Assembly (NCBI GenBank): GCA_964502525.1
Contig: CAZCXH010000048.1
Coordinates: 1 to 30,958, forward strand
DNA from: DATLYB01 sp964502525
GTDB taxonomy: Bacteria > Bacteroidota > Bacteroidia > Chitinophagales > CAIOSU01
DNA length: 30,958 nt
Reading direction: 5' to 3'
The notes beneath the pieces were generated by a model. It had not been told where the DNA came from. It saw nothing but the letters and a program-made list of their open reading frames with translations, and searched no databases. Shown one piece after another: positions 17,542 to 26,076 of this stretch. Each line of letters starts with the position of its first letter. The first letter of the stretch is position 1. The position numbers were made by a program, and so were the translations under genes.

Positions 17542-18840
17542 ATGATAAAATACATTTTGCTTCTTTTGGCCTGCGCTCTTTTGCTCGGTTCATGCAAAGA
17601 GGAAGATGACAATAAGCAGGATTCCCCTGTTCCCATAGTGTTCGTTCACGGCTTGCTCGCATCCGGAGATACTTATGCCAACACTGTGATGCGCTTCACT
17701 TCCAATAATTTTCCCGCAGACAGGTTGTTTGCCTTTGATTACAATTCGCTGAATTACATCAGCGCGCAGTTGCTCGACACAGCCGGACTGGATGATTTCA
17801 TTGAGGATGTTTTGCAAAAAACCGGAGCTGCGCAGGTGAATCTTGTCGGGCATTCATTAGGGGGAACAACGGGTTATGCCTATCTCAGCGACCCTTCAAA
17901 AGCTGCGAAGGTGGCGCGATACGCCCATGTTGCCAGTGGTGCCCAGTCCGCTGCTGCCGGTCCCAATGCCAATGTGCCCACGATCAACATTTACTCTACG
18001 GCAGATAGCGTTACTGCAGGCGCGGATATTCCGGGAGCCACCAATGTTGCGCTCAGCGGCAAAGATCATTATGAAGTGGCAACATGCGAAGAAACTTTTG
18101 AAGCATTATATAAATTCTTCAACAGCGACCGAACTCCGGCTACTTTGCAGATAATCCCGCAAAGCGATGTTCAGATAAGCGGCAAGGTGGTTTCGCTTGG
18201 AGAGAATGATCCCAAAGTGAATGCGACAGTTAAAGTTTTTGAAGTAAATACCAATACGGGCGAACGGGTTTCGGCTAACCCTATATTTACTTTGAGCATC
18301 AATTCAAAGGGCGAATGGGGTCCTCACGATGTTACTCCGGGAAAATATTATGAATTTGAGGTGAATCCCAATGTAATCACCGACCGCATCGTCCATTATT
18401 ATTACGAAGGATTCATTCACGATAATCCGCTGGTTTATCTGAGGTTGCTGCCTCCTCCGACAGGCACCGCGGGGATCCTCGTAAACTCGCTGCCAAGAAA
18501 TGACAGCTTGGCCGTTGTGGTGCTCTTCACCGCAAACCAGGCTGCAATTTACAGCCGTGATTCGCTGAGCGTTGACGGCAATGTTCTTTCCACGCAGGAA
18601 TTTTGCGACTGGGCTGATAACACCATCGCTTTTTTCATATATGACGATGGCGACAGCCAGACTGAAGTCACCTTCAATCCGTCAACGCTGTTCAGCGCTT
18701 TTCCCTTTTTGGAAGGCGCTGACGTTTTCTTCCCCACTGCCGCTCCGCAAAGCATCCGCTGCAGGTTTAACGGAAGAAATCTTTTTGCAAGAAACTGGAA
18801 GAGCGACACAGAAGGCGTGTCCATCGTTGTTTTTAATTAA
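17542..18840 (+). CDS. Alpha/beta-hydrolase lipase-like surface lipoprotein
   Basis: 432 residues. A lipoprotein signal peptide ends in the lipobox LLLGSC (Cys at about residue 18), followed by KEEDDN. That Lys plus acidic run just after the lipidated Cys matches the lipoprotein export signal described for Bacteroidota, so surface exposure is likely. The hydrolase domain shows VFVHGLLASGD (oxyanion HG), LVGHSLGGTTG (nucleophile Ser), IYSTADSVT (probable Asp) and GKDHYEVAT (probable His), the order seen in triacylglycerol lipase-like enzymes. The C-terminal 200 residues are beta-rich with no recognised family (possibly a carboxypeptidase-regulatory-like fold near SGKVVSLGEND). It lies 27 bases upstream of menB, so cotranscription is possible. 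Confidence 0.8.
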   Translation: MIKYILLLLACALLLGSCKEEDDNKQDSPVPIVFVHGLLASGDTYANTVMRFTSNNFPADRLFAFDYNSLNYISAQLLDTAGLDDFIEDVLQKTGAAQVNLVGHSLGGTTGYAYLSDPSKAAKVARYAHVASGAQSAAAGPNANVPTINIYSTADSVTAGADIPGATNVALSGKDHYEVATCEETFEALYKFFNSDRTPATLQIIPQSDVQISGKVVSLGENDPKVNATVKVFEVNTNTGERVSANPIFTLSINSKGEWGPHDVTPGKYYEFEVNPNVITDRIVHYYYEGFIHDNPLVYLRLLPPPTGTAGILVNSLPRNDSLAVVVLFTANQAAIYSRDSLSVDGNVLSTQEFCDWADNTIAFFIYDDGDSQTEVTFNPSTLFSAFPFLEGADVFFPTAAPQSIRCRFNGRNLFARNWKSDTEGVSIVVFN

Positions 18841-18867
18841 ATAATCATTGAACTGAATATTAAGCTG

Positions 18868-19686
18868 ATGAAACGCAAGTGGAAACCAATTAAGGAATAC
18901 AAGGAAATTTTATTTGAATATTTCGAAGGCATCGCGAAGATCACCATCAACCGCGAGCGGTATCGTAATGCATTCACTCCGCTCACCAATATGGAAATGA
19001 TAGAAGCGATGGATATCTGCCGCGAGCGGCAGGATATCGGAGTGGTGATACTTACGGGAGCGGGCAACAAGGCATTTTGCAGCGGTGGAGATCAGAATAT
19101 CAAAGGCATTGGCGGCTATGTTGGAAAAGATGGAGTGCCGCGCCTGAATGTTCTCGACCTGCAAAAAAGAATCCGCTCGCTGCCAAAGCCGGTGGTGGCG
19201 ATGGTGAACGGTTATGCCATCGGAGGCGGTCACGTGCTGCACGTGGTGTGCGACCTCACCATTGCTTCGGATAATGCGGTTTTCGGGCAGACAGGACCTA
19301 AAGTCGGAAGCTTTGACGCAGGATTCGGGTCATCCTACCTCGCACGCATTGTCGGACAGAAGAAAGCCCGTGAAATTTGGTTTTTGTGCAATCAGTATTC
19401 TGCGAAAGAAGCATTGGAAATGGGCTTGGTGAACAAAGTTGTTCCGCTAAAAAAACTGGAAGATGAAACGGTGGCATGGTGCAGGATCATGCTGAAGCGC
19501 AGCCCGCTTGCTCTGCGGATGATCAAGTGCGGCATGAATGCCGAACTGGACGGGCAGGCAGGGATACAGGAGTTGGCCGGCAATGCAACGTTATTATACT
19601 ACTTTACGGGTGAGGCGCAGGAGGGGCGGAATGCGTTCATTGAAAAGCGTGATCCCGCTTTCGGGAAATTTCCAAAGTTTCCCTGA
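18868..19686 (+). CDS. menB: 1,4-dihydroxy-2-naphthoyl-CoA synthase (MenB)
   Basis: 272 residues, the normal length. This crotonase-fold enzyme closes the second ring of menaquinone, converting O-succinylbenzoyl-CoA to 1,4-dihydroxy-2-naphthoyl-CoA in the cytosol. Diagnostic segments: YRNAFTPLTNMEM, FCSGGDQNIKGIGGYVG, NGYAIGGGHVLHVVCDLTIA, GPKVGSFDAGFGSSYLARI with the conserved catalytic Asp, QKKAREIWFLCNQYSAKEAL, and the terminal EGRNAFIEKRDPAF. These separate MenB from ordinary enoyl-CoA hydratases. It is the first gene of the local menaquinone cluster; menA, menC and menE follow, but menD and menF are not in the window. Confidence 0.95.
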   Translation: MKRKWKPIKEYKEILFEYFEGIAKITINRERYRNAFTPLTNMEMIEAMDICRERQDIGVVILTGAGNKAFCSGGDQNIKGIGGYVGKDGVPRLNVLDLQKRIRSLPKPVVAMVNGYAIGGGHVLHVVCDLTIASDNAVFGQTGPKVGSFDAGFGSSYLARIVGQKKAREIWFLCNQYSAKEALEMGLVNKVVPLKKLEDETVAWCRIMLKRSPLALRMIKCGMNAELDGQAGIQELAGNATLLYYFTGEAQEGRNAFIEKRDPAFGKFPKFP

Positions 19687-19696
19687 CTGTGGTAGT

Positions 19697-19704
19697 TACG
19701 TTTG
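19697..19704 (+). promoter_or_regulatory. Candidate -7 promoter element inside the men cluster
   Basis: TACGTTTG exactly matches TAnnTTTG. It lies 35 bases before the ATG of the T9SS cargo gene and 10 bases after the menB stop. No -33 TTG lies at standard spacing, so support is partial. If active, it would also read into menA, menC and menE. Confidence 0.35.
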
Positions 19705-19739
19705 TCAGAATGTCCTGATATTTGCCGCAAACTATTTGC

Positions 19740-20501
19740 ATGAAAAACTTACGGGTTATTATCCTATTGCTTGGATGCATCATCTCCACGAGTTCTGCCC
19801 AAAACGCGCCTCCGACCCTTCATTCAATACTCAGCCCTAATATCGCCAACGGATATTTGCCGGATACGCTTTATCATTTGAACGTGAATTTTAATGAAAA
19901 CAGCAATAAAAGATCATTCCGGCTGAAGATCACCAACCAGGCAAATCCGGGCGTGATAGGGGTTTTTTCTCCGGTGGCGTCAAACATTGATACCCTGACC
20001 GAAAACGGGATGTTTTTTGTAGTGAGCGACACGGGCACGGCAGCGGGTGGCAATTTCACCTGGCTCACGCCTGCCTCAGCCAATGAAACAATCAGTTTCG
20101 AATTAATTGCTGCGGCTGAAGACAGGCCGAATTCACAGCCGGATATTGTTTACACCTGCATTTACCAGGTCACCAGCTCAAGTTTCGGGCTGACCGGAAA
20201 CTGTTCCAATTCAATGCAGGTCGGCATCATTGAACAAAACATCTTTACGGATAATTTTAATTTATATCCTAATCCCGCTGAGCAAAGTTGCACGATCAGC
20301 TATACGCTCAGTGAAAGTGAAAGCATCCGGATTGATATTCTTGATTCGGGAGGCAAATTGATTCAGCATGTATTTGAAGGAAATGAAGCAACGGGGGTTT
20401 GCGGGCACCGGGTGAGCACCTGTGATTTAACCACCGGAATATATTTGGCAAGAGTGCTCATTTCCGATAAACCCCATTACCATAAATTTTCCGTCCATTG
20501 A
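19740..20501 (+). CDS. Small secreted T9SS type A sorting-domain protein
   Basis: 253 residues from the ATG at 19740. A start 18 bases upstream exists, but this ATG places the Lys next to the hydrophobic core of the signal peptide (KNLRVIILLLGCIISTSSAQ). The mature domain (about 24-170) is beta-rich and unrecognised. The C-terminus is a T9SS type A signal: FNLYPNPAEQSCTISYTL, IRIDILDSGGKLIQ, TTGIYLARVLISD. It is inserted between menB and menA, and its stop codon overlaps the menA start by 4 bases, so it is probably cotranscribed. A secreted protein has no obvious task in quinone synthesis. Its function is unknown. Confidence 0.8.
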   Translation: MKNLRVIILLLGCIISTSSAQNAPPTLHSILSPNIANGYLPDTLYHLNVNFNENSNKRSFRLKITNQANPGVIGVFSPVASNIDTLTENGMFFVVSDTGTAAGGNFTWLTPASANETISFELIAAAEDRPNSQPDIVYTCIYQVTSSSFGLTGNCSNSMQVGIIEQNIFTDNFNLYPNPAEQSCTISYTLSESESIRIDILDSGGKLIQHVFEGNEATGVCGHRVSTCDLTTGIYLARVLISDKPHYHKFSVH

Positions 20502-21406
20502 CTGGCATTGCCTCGTGGCTGAAAGCATTCCGCCTGCGCACGCTTCCTCTAGCATTTTCCACAATAGCCATGGGAAGTTTTTTGGCTGCTGCGGAAAAAA
20601 AATTCAGTTGGATCGTTTTATCCCTTTCTCTGACCACAACCCTGTTCCTTCAGATACTCTCCAACCTTTCCAACGATTATGGCGACACCGTACATGGCGC
20701 TGATTCAACAGGCAGGGTGGGGCCGGAAAGAGCCGTGCAAAGCGGGGCGATAAGCCTTGGCGCGATGAAAACAGCCATGATGGTTTTTGCAATTCTTGCC
20801 TTCATTTCAGGGGCAGCGCTGATATACTTCGCGTTTGGAAGCGTCTCCGGCTGTTACCCGCTTTTCTTTTTCGCCCTGGGTTTGGGAGCCATTGCGGCAG
20901 CCATAAAATATACTGCCGGAAAAAATCCTTACGGATATAAAGGATGGGGTGATTTGTTCGTCTTTCTCTTTTTCGGGATTGTTGGTGTCGGAGGAAGTTA
21001 TTTTCTTTACACCCGGCAACTCGCATGGGATATCCTGCTGCCATCAGCCTCAGTCGGACTGCTCTGCGCTGGCGTACTCAATGTCAATAACATGCGCGAC
21101 CGGATACCCGATGCGGAGGCTGGAAAAATCACTGTGGCGGTAAGGCTGGGCGGCATGAACGCGAAATACTACCATCTTGCCCTCGTGGCATTTGCATGGT
21201 TTCTGATTATTATTTATACAGGCGCAAATTTCCGATCACCGTCACAATTCCTTTACTTCATCACGCTGCCTCTTTTTGCCGCCCATCTGGTGAAGGTTTT
21301 TCAGAACAGGGAACCCTCTTTGCTTGATGGGCAGCTCAAAACGCTCGCGCTCTCCACGTTGGCTTATTGCATTACTTTTGGCATCAGCCAATTATTGAAC
21401 ACATGA
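20498..21406 (+). CDS. menA: 1,4-dihydroxy-2-naphthoate polyprenyltransferase (MenA)
   Basis: 302 residues with a TTG start overlapping the preceding stop; the first ATG (about residue 24) would remove the conserved AFRLRTLPLAF segment. It is a UbiA-family integral membrane enzyme that attaches the polyprenyl chain to dihydroxynaphthoate. Both Asp-rich sites are present: LSNDYGDTVHGAD (about residues 57-69) and NNMRDRIPDAEAGKITVAVRLG (about 198-219). About nine hydrophobic helices are visible. It ends in an ATGA overlap with menC, indicating tight translational coupling. Confidence 0.93.
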   Translation: MTGIASWLKAFRLRTLPLAFSTIAMGSFLAAAEKKFSWIVLSLSLTTTLFLQILSNLSNDYGDTVHGADSTGRVGPERAVQSGAISLGAMKTAMMVFAILAFISGAALIYFAFGSVSGCYPLFFFALGLGAIAAAIKYTAGKNPYGYKGWGDLFVFLFFGIVGVGGSYFLYTRQLAWDILLPSASVGLLCAGVLNVNNMRDRIPDAEAGKITVAVRLGGMNAKYYHLALVAFAWFLIIIYTGANFRSPSQFLYFITLPLFAAHLVKVFQNREPSLLDGQLKTLALSTLAYCITFGISQLLNT

Positions 21407-22479
21407 ATTCTTCATTGCCTGGGTTGCTCCGGGCATATTTCAAGCCCTGTACATTCCGCTTTATAAAACCTGGTGGAACGTCACGCGGAATTCTTACGGA
21501 AAGAAAGTCATGGTTTTTAGCAATACATCAAAGCGGCCGTCCGGAAATAAAAGGGATCGGAGAATGCGCTCCTTTGAAAGGCCTCAGCATTGACGACCGC
21601 CCTGATTTTCCGGAAATGCTGCAAGAGGTTTGCGACAACATCAGCGATATTCCATACTGGATGAGCGAGGGGTTAAATGATTTTCCATCCATCAAATTCG
21701 GGCTTGAATCGGCATTGCTCGATTTTTACAATTCCGGAAAAAGAATTCTCTACCCCTCTGCTTTTACCGGAGGCAGTGATTCCATTCAAATCAACGGACT
21801 CATCTGGATGGGAGATTTCAAAAACATGAAGCAACAGGCGGAAAATAAAATTGCCGAGGGATTCCGCTGCATCAAAATGAAAATCGGAGCAATTGAATTT
21901 GACAAAGAGCTGGATTTGCTGAAATTCATACGGGATAAATATTCAGAAAATGAAATAGAATTGCGCGTGGATGCCAATGGGGCATTCCCGCCCAATGAAG
22001 CAATGGAAAAATTGGAGCAGCTTTCAAAATTCAAATTGCACTCGATCGAGCAGCCAATCAGGCAGGGGCAATGGAATGAGATGGCGGAAATCTGCAGGAA
22101 AAGCCCCGTGCCTATTGCGCTCGATGAAGAGCTCATCGGCATCAAAACCAAGCCGGAAAGAAGGAGATTGCTTTATGAACTTAAACCGCAATACATTATT
22201 CTGAAACCCTCCCTTGCCGGAGGGTTCAGCGCATCGCTGGAGTGGATCAACCTTGCCAAAGAGCAAAATACCGGCTGGTGGATCACCTCAGCGCTTGAAT
22301 CAAACATCGGGCTGAACGCCATTGCCCAATGGACTTACACTCTCGGAAATCCCATGCCGCAAGGCCTGGGAACAGGGCAGCTTTATGAAAACAATGCGGA
22401 CAGCCCATTGTGCCTGCAGGGAGATAGGTTATTTTTTAAACAGGAAACCGGCTGGCGTCTGCCGCAAGAATTGTCGTGA
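21403..22479 (+). CDS. menC: O-succinylbenzoate synthase (MenC), enolase superfamily
   Basis: 358 residues from the ATG that overlaps the menA stop; a longer frame opens at 21367 inside menA but adds residues unlike the family. It dehydrates SHCHC to O-succinylbenzoate. Enolase-superfamily residues are in order: KMKIG (catalytic Lys pair), LRVDANGAF (metal Asp), SIEQPI (metal Glu), IALDEEL (metal Asp) and ILKPSLAGGF (second catalytic Lys). The N-terminal capping segment carries GIGECAPLKGLSIDD. The stop overlaps the menE start as TGATG. Confidence 0.93.
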   Translation: MNSSLPGLLRAYFKPCTFRFIKPGGTSRGILTERKSWFLAIHQSGRPEIKGIGECAPLKGLSIDDRPDFPEMLQEVCDNISDIPYWMSEGLNDFPSIKFGLESALLDFYNSGKRILYPSAFTGGSDSIQINGLIWMGDFKNMKQQAENKIAEGFRCIKMKIGAIEFDKELDLLKFIRDKYSENEIELRVDANGAFPPNEAMEKLEQLSKFKLHSIEQPIRQGQWNEMAEICRKSPVPIALDEELIGIKTKPERRRLLYELKPQYIILKPSLAGGFSASLEWINLAKEQNTGWWITSALESNIGLNAIAQWTYTLGNPMPQGLGTGQLYENNADSPLCLQGDRLFFKQETGWRLPQELS

Positions 22480-23564
22480 TGTTTCAAAACTATCGTTCGC
22501 TTATCCTGAATGGAGAACAATTCAGACCGCCTGAATTGAGGCTGCTGTGCGAACAGAAACTAAAGACTTTAACGAATGAAAATTGGGAGTTCAGGCTCTT
22601 TGCTTTCATTGCCGAATGGCTGGGCGAATCTTCAACCGTGAATGTCAGAACCTCGGGCACTACGGGCAAGCCGAAGGAGATAAGAATCCCAAAAGACAAA
22701 ATGATTCGAAGCGCGCAACTGACGGTAAAGCACCTGAAAATCCCTGCCCGAAGTTCAGCGCTGCTTTGCCTTTCCTGCGAACACATTGCAGGGAAAATGA
22801 TGGTTGTCAGAGCCTTCGCGGGGGGATTGAATCTGATCACAACAGAACCTGCATCCAATCCATTAAAATCTGCTGATATTGGTTGCAGGATTGATTTCGC
22901 TGCATTCGTGCCGATGCAGGCACAGGAAATGCTCCGGGCCAAAAGATCAAAAATGCTATTCGGACAAATCAGAAATGCGCTGATTGGCGGAGCGCCTGTT
23001 CCTTATGAATTGAGATTGCAGCTTCGCAAAATGACCAATAATGTCTATGAAACATTTGGCATGACCGAAACCATCAGCCATGTTGCCTTAAAAAAGCTTT
23101 CAAACGACAGGAGTCAAACTGCTGCCGGAGACAATCGCTTCACAACCCTCAGAGGCATCACCGTCACTAAGGATACCCGCAATTGCCTTGTCATTCTGGC
23201 CCCGCAGATTTCCAAAAATCCGATTATCACCAACGATATTGTTGAGATAAAGGACGGCAGAAATTTTAAATGGCTTGGCAGGTTTGACAACATGGTGAAT
23301 TCTGGCAGCATCAAGCTCATCCCGGAATTGCTGGAAGAAAAAATAAGGGGAGTGGTTGCGCGCAGATATTTTTTCAAGGGGATGCCTGATAAAAAGCTTG
23401 GCGAGAAACTGGCTCTCTTCATTGAAGGGAATGAATTTCCGGCAGGGGACTTAAGGCACCTGAAAAAAGAGTTGAGCCGGATGCTCGGCAAATACGAAAT
23501 TCCGAAGGAAATAATCTTTCTCCCTGTATTCAAAACAACAGCATCCGGGAAAATAATAAGGTAA
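22479..23564 (+). CDS. menE: O-succinylbenzoate-CoA ligase (MenE), short form
   Basis: 361 residues from ATG 22479 (a GTG one codon earlier is possible). It is an ANL-superfamily adenylate-forming enzyme that activates O-succinylbenzoate with CoA. Visible motifs are VRTSGTTGKPKEI (P-loop), ALIGGAPVPYELRLQ, VYETFGMTETISHVA, KWLGRFDNMVNSGSIKLIPELLEE (hinge region) and the C-terminal TTASGKIIR catalytic Lys. It is roughly 100 residues shorter at the N-terminus than the MenE of Escherichia or Bacillus, which I recall as usual in Bacteroidota. It is the last gene of the cluster and ends at a GC-rich hairpin. Confidence 0.92.
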   Translation: MFQNYRSLILNGEQFRPPELRLLCEQKLKTLTNENWEFRLFAFIAEWLGESSTVNVRTSGTTGKPKEIRIPKDKMIRSAQLTVKHLKIPARSSALLCLSCEHIAGKMMVVRAFAGGLNLITTEPASNPLKSADIGCRIDFAAFVPMQAQEMLRAKRSKMLFGQIRNALIGGAPVPYELRLQLRKMTNNVYETFGMTETISHVALKKLSNDRSQTAAGDNRFTTLRGITVTKDTRNCLVILAPQISKNPIITNDIVEIKDGRNFKWLGRFDNMVNSGSIKLIPELLEEKIRGVVARRYFFKGMPDKKLGEKLALFIEGNEFPAGDLRHLKKELSRMLGKYEIPKEIIFLPVFKTTASGKIIR

Positions 23565-23601
23565 ATCACCTTCGAAATGCTATTCGGCTTTTACAACTCG
23601 C

Positions 23602-23658
23602 CTCCTCCGCGTCCCGCGGGCGGACGTAATCATCGCTCGCCAGAGGCGAGCGGTGGAG
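23602..23658. terminator. GC-rich nested inverted repeat between convergent genes
   Basis: CGCTCGCC-aga-GGCGAGCG (23634-23652) is a perfect 8-bp stem with a 3-base loop. CTCCTCCGC (23602-23610) pairs with GCGGTGGAG (23650-23658) with one mismatch as an alternative outer stem, and GTCC...GGAC (23611-23625) can pair inside it. It probably terminates menE and the small gene on the opposite strand, or is a REP-type element. Confidence 0.55.
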
Positions 23659-23664
23659 AGGGGA

Positions 23665-23910
23665 TTATTTGAAATACAAGCCGATAACGGCTAAGATGAG
23701 AACGGTAAAGAATCCGAAAACCCAACGGATAATATCCACTTTGGCATTGGCAAGAACTTCTTTGGTTACAAATACGATAGCCTTGTCATTTAGGTGTTTT
23801 TCCGCCTTTAATTCGACATATTCGATGAGAGCTTTGGCTTGTTCTTTTCCAAGCTTTTCGCTTAGGATAGATATCATAAAGGTCAATTGGTCAATTTCGA
23901 ATATAGTCAT
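23665..23910 (-). CDS. Small coiled-coil/membrane protein, DUF1640-like
   Basis: 81 residues. The N-terminal 55 residues are amphipathic and charged (KLGKEQAKALIEYVELKAEKHLND) and probably form a coiled coil. Residues about 60-79 form one transmembrane helix (IIRWVFGFFTVLILAVIGLYFK). The pattern 'tKe-LAN-KvdiirWvfGf' resembles small bacterial DUF1640 (CCDC90-like) proteins. It lies between two hairpin-rich spacers and converges with menE. The coding call rests on length, composition and family-like pattern. Confidence 0.6.
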   Translation of the reverse strand: MTIFEIDQLTFMISILSEKLGKEQAKALIEYVELKAEKHLNDKAIVFVTKEVLANAKVDIIRWVFGFFTVLILAVIGLYFK

Positions 23911-23994
23911 GGCAAATCTTTGATATAAAGATAAGAAACGCCCCCATTGGCGGTATCTGCGGGAAATTGAAGATTCATGGAATTTGAGTTTGCG

Positions 23995-24056
23995 GAGTTG
24001 ACTTCAACTCAAAAACCCACCGCGTTTGGCGGTGAGAGGGTGGGGGCGAATCTCCC
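23995..24056. repeat. Cluster of short inverted repeats
   Basis: GAGTTGA-ct-TCAACTC (23995-24010), CACCGC-gttt-GGCGGTG (about 24018-24033) and GGGGGCGAATCTCCCCC (about 24042-24058) follow one another in the 175-base spacer downstream of the exonuclease/phosphatase-like gene. They probably act as terminators for the minus-strand pair. Confidence 0.5.
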
Positions 24057-24085
24057 CCGTCTCTACTCGATCCGGAAATTTTTTG

Positions 24086-25153
24086 CTACTCGCTTGTTTC
24101 TTTCTTTCTCAATAAAATCACATAAACCGGCAGGTGGTCGGAGTAGCCCCCGATGTAGGTATCCCAGGAATACGTTCTCTTGGGGTAGCCCTGGTATTTT
24201 CCGGTTTTTTGAATCATGAAATCTTCCTTGAATATTTCAGCATCCTTGAAAAAAAATCCTTCCTGGTCTTCATCAAGCAACGCTGACGAAACCATGATTT
24301 GGTCAAACAGATACCATTGGTCCTGATATTTAAGCGAGCCTATTCCTTCATTATAAAGTTTCAACCATGGATTATACAAGCCGCCTTTATTTACAGCAAG
24401 CCTTTCCCTCTCAGCATGAAGGACGTTTGAAACGCTTTCATCGTCAGGGTTGTCATTAAAATCTCCAAGCACAAGAATTTTAGTTTGAGGGTCAATCCTC
24501 ACCAGGGAGTCTATAGCCTTTCTGCATATTGCCGCAGCCAATTTGCGGTATGGGCGGGAAGATTCTTCGCCTCCCCTTCTGGATGGCCAATGGTTGACAA
24601 AAATATGGAGCCGGTCGTCCAACAAATCTCCCGATACATATAATATGTCCCTCGTAAATCCGGAAGTGGTATCCATTTTTTCAGTTGGAACATGCAGGGA
24701 TTGTATTTTGCCGGGCTTAAAATATTTCGGGTTGTAAAGCAATCCCACATCAATGCCTCTTTCATCAGGACCATCAACGTGGGCAATTTGATAATTCCGT
24801 TTTGCCAGCGCGGAAGTTTTCGATAAATCTTTCAGCACGTCTTTATTTTCAGCTTCAGCAACACCTAATAAAACAAGTCCGTCAGGCGAGCCGTCTGCGC
24901 CAATTTTGGAGATTATTTTTGACAATTTGTTAAGCTTATCATTATAGATTACGGAAGTGTAGCGTTTTTTGCTGTCCGGAGTAAACTCCTCGTCCTGCAC
25001 ATGGGGCTGATTAATCGTGTCAAAAAGGTTTTCAAGATTATAGAATCCGATGACAGCCGTGTCGAACTTTGCCGGTTGTGTGCAGCCTGATAATGAGATG
25101 GTGATTAAAATAACCGCGCAGAAAAAAGAGGGTATGTTCGCTTTCAGACGCAT
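24086..25153 (-). CDS. Endonuclease/exonuclease/phosphatase-family lipoprotein
   Basis: 355 residues from the Met at 25153. The frame is open to 25279, but this start places a basic N-region (MRLKANIP) just before the hydrophobic core and lipobox ISLSGC. The ATG at 25165 is an alternative. Family motifs are in order: IGFYNLENLFDT (Asn), LLGVAEAEN (metal Glu), ERGIDVGLLY, FVNHWPSRRGG (His), LVLGDFNDNPDD (Asp/Asn) and GGYSDHLPVYV (catalytic Asp-His). This fold cleaves phosphodiester or phosphate-ester bonds in nucleic acids, lipids or sugars; the substrate is not evident. The protein should face the periplasm or cell surface as a lipoprotein. It begins 4 bases after the TerC stop, so the two form an operon. 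Confidence 0.85.
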   Translation of the reverse strand: MRLKANIPSFFCAVILITISLSGCTQPAKFDTAVIGFYNLENLFDTINQPHVQDEEFTPDSKKRYTSVIYNDKLNKLSKIISKIGADGSPDGLVLLGVAEAENKDVLKDLSKTSALAKRNYQIAHVDGPDERGIDVGLLYNPKYFKPGKIQSLHVPTEKMDTTSGFTRDILYVSGDLLDDRLHIFVNHWPSRRGGEESSRPYRKLAAAICRKAIDSLVRIDPQTKILVLGDFNDNPDDESVSNVLHAERERLAVNKGGLYNPWLKLYNEGIGSLKYQDQWYLFDQIMVSSALLDEDQEGFFFKDAEIFKEDFMIQKTGKYQGYPKRTYSWDTYIGGYSDHLPVYVILLRKKETSE

Positions 25154-25157
25154 CTGC

Positions 25158-25949
25158 CTATGCATTCCTTTGATTTGAATCAGCCGAATTTGCCCTCTTC
25201 GGGAAATTAAAGGCGAGACTTGAAAGCACCGGCAAAATAAAAACACCGGTTGTAAGAATGGAAAAAACAAGGTCGGCAAAATGCCCGTTCAGAAATTCGC
25301 AAAAGCGGGTGTCATGAAAGAATTCGCATACATAGGAACTAACCAGCTTCATCCCGAGGATAAATATTACAATAAAAGCGAGGCTTTCGAGAAACGGGAA
25401 TCTGGACATCAATTTCACGAATCCTTGCGCGGCAAAGCGCATGGCAAGGATGCCGATGAACACTCCGAGGCAAATCAGGAAAATGTTGTCGGTGAAAGCC
25501 ACCGCAGCGAAAACGTTGTCAATGGAAAAGCTCAGGTCCATAAATTCGATCAGCACCACCGTGCTCCAGAAAAGCCCTAGCTTTCCGATGGTTGCCTTGT
25601 AAATCCTGTTTTCCCGTTTTTGCAGCAAATCGTCCTGTTCTTTCGGGGTGGATTTGGTGTAGAAATATTTCCATGCGAGCCAAAGTAAATATAGCCCGCC
25701 AAGCAGCTTGAGGAAAACAAGCTCAAGCAGCACTGATACAAAGACCAATGATAATCCTCTGAAAAAATAAGCTCCAAGAATGCCATATCTCAACGCCTTT
25801 CCCCTCTGGTGCTGAGGAAGGTCCATCACCATGGTGGCAAGCACAGCGGCATTGTCAACTGAAAGCAGGCTTTCGATCAGAATCAGATTGAAGACGATGA
25901 TGAGGGCTGCCCGATAGTCCGGACCGATGATTTCATGGATAAACTCCAT
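25158..25949 (-). CDS. TerC-family integral membrane protein
   Basis: 263 residues and about seven hydrophobic helices. The two inverted-repeat signatures of the family are visible: LIESLLSVDNAAVLATMVMDLP (about residues 24-45) and LIEFMDLSFSIDNVFAAVAF (about 132-151), each with the conserved acidic/Asn pair in the membrane. TerC-like proteins have been tied to tellurite resistance and to metal (manganese) export. The substrate here is unknown, and I saw no obvious metal riboswitch in the 194 bases upstream. The adjacent lipoprotein gene is cotranscribed; a functional link is not known. Confidence 0.88.
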   Translation of the reverse strand: MEFIHEIIGPDYRAALIIVFNLILIESLLSVDNAAVLATMVMDLPQHQRGKALRYGILGAYFFRGLSLVFVSVLLELVFLKLLGGLYLLWLAWKYFYTKSTPKEQDDLLQKRENRIYKATIGKLGLFWSTVVLIEFMDLSFSIDNVFAAVAFTDNIFLICLGVFIGILAMRFAAQGFVKLMSRFPFLESLAFIVIFILGMKLVSSYVCEFFHDTRFCEFLNGHFADLVFSILTTGVFILPVLSSLAFNFPKRANSADSNQRNA

Positions 25950-26013
25950 AAATATGTTTTAAATGATTGAGTTTCTTTGATTTATTATAAAAAGACAGCC
26001 GAAATTATCTAAA

Positions 26014-26050
26014 AATTTCGTTGACACCGGTTGAGGATATGTTTACTTTC
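26014..26050 (+). promoter_or_regulatory. Upstream element A of the Cys-rich gene pair
   Basis: AATTTCGTTGAC (26014-26025) is followed by TTACTTTC (26043-26050). The same 12-mer and the same TTACTTTC at identical spacing recur at 29999-30035 before the second Cys-rich gene. TTG to TAC is 20 bases, the spacing expected for the -33/-7 elements of this phylum, although the -7 box (TACTTTCC) deviates from consensus. Confidence 0.55.
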
Positions 26051-26076
26051 CTGTTTAAATTGTGTACATTGTAAAG

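Noticed and set aside
23977..24219. 80-codon plus-strand frame after the small membrane protein
   Set aside because: It covers the hairpin cluster and the 3' end of the opposite-strand lipoprotein gene; translation looks random.
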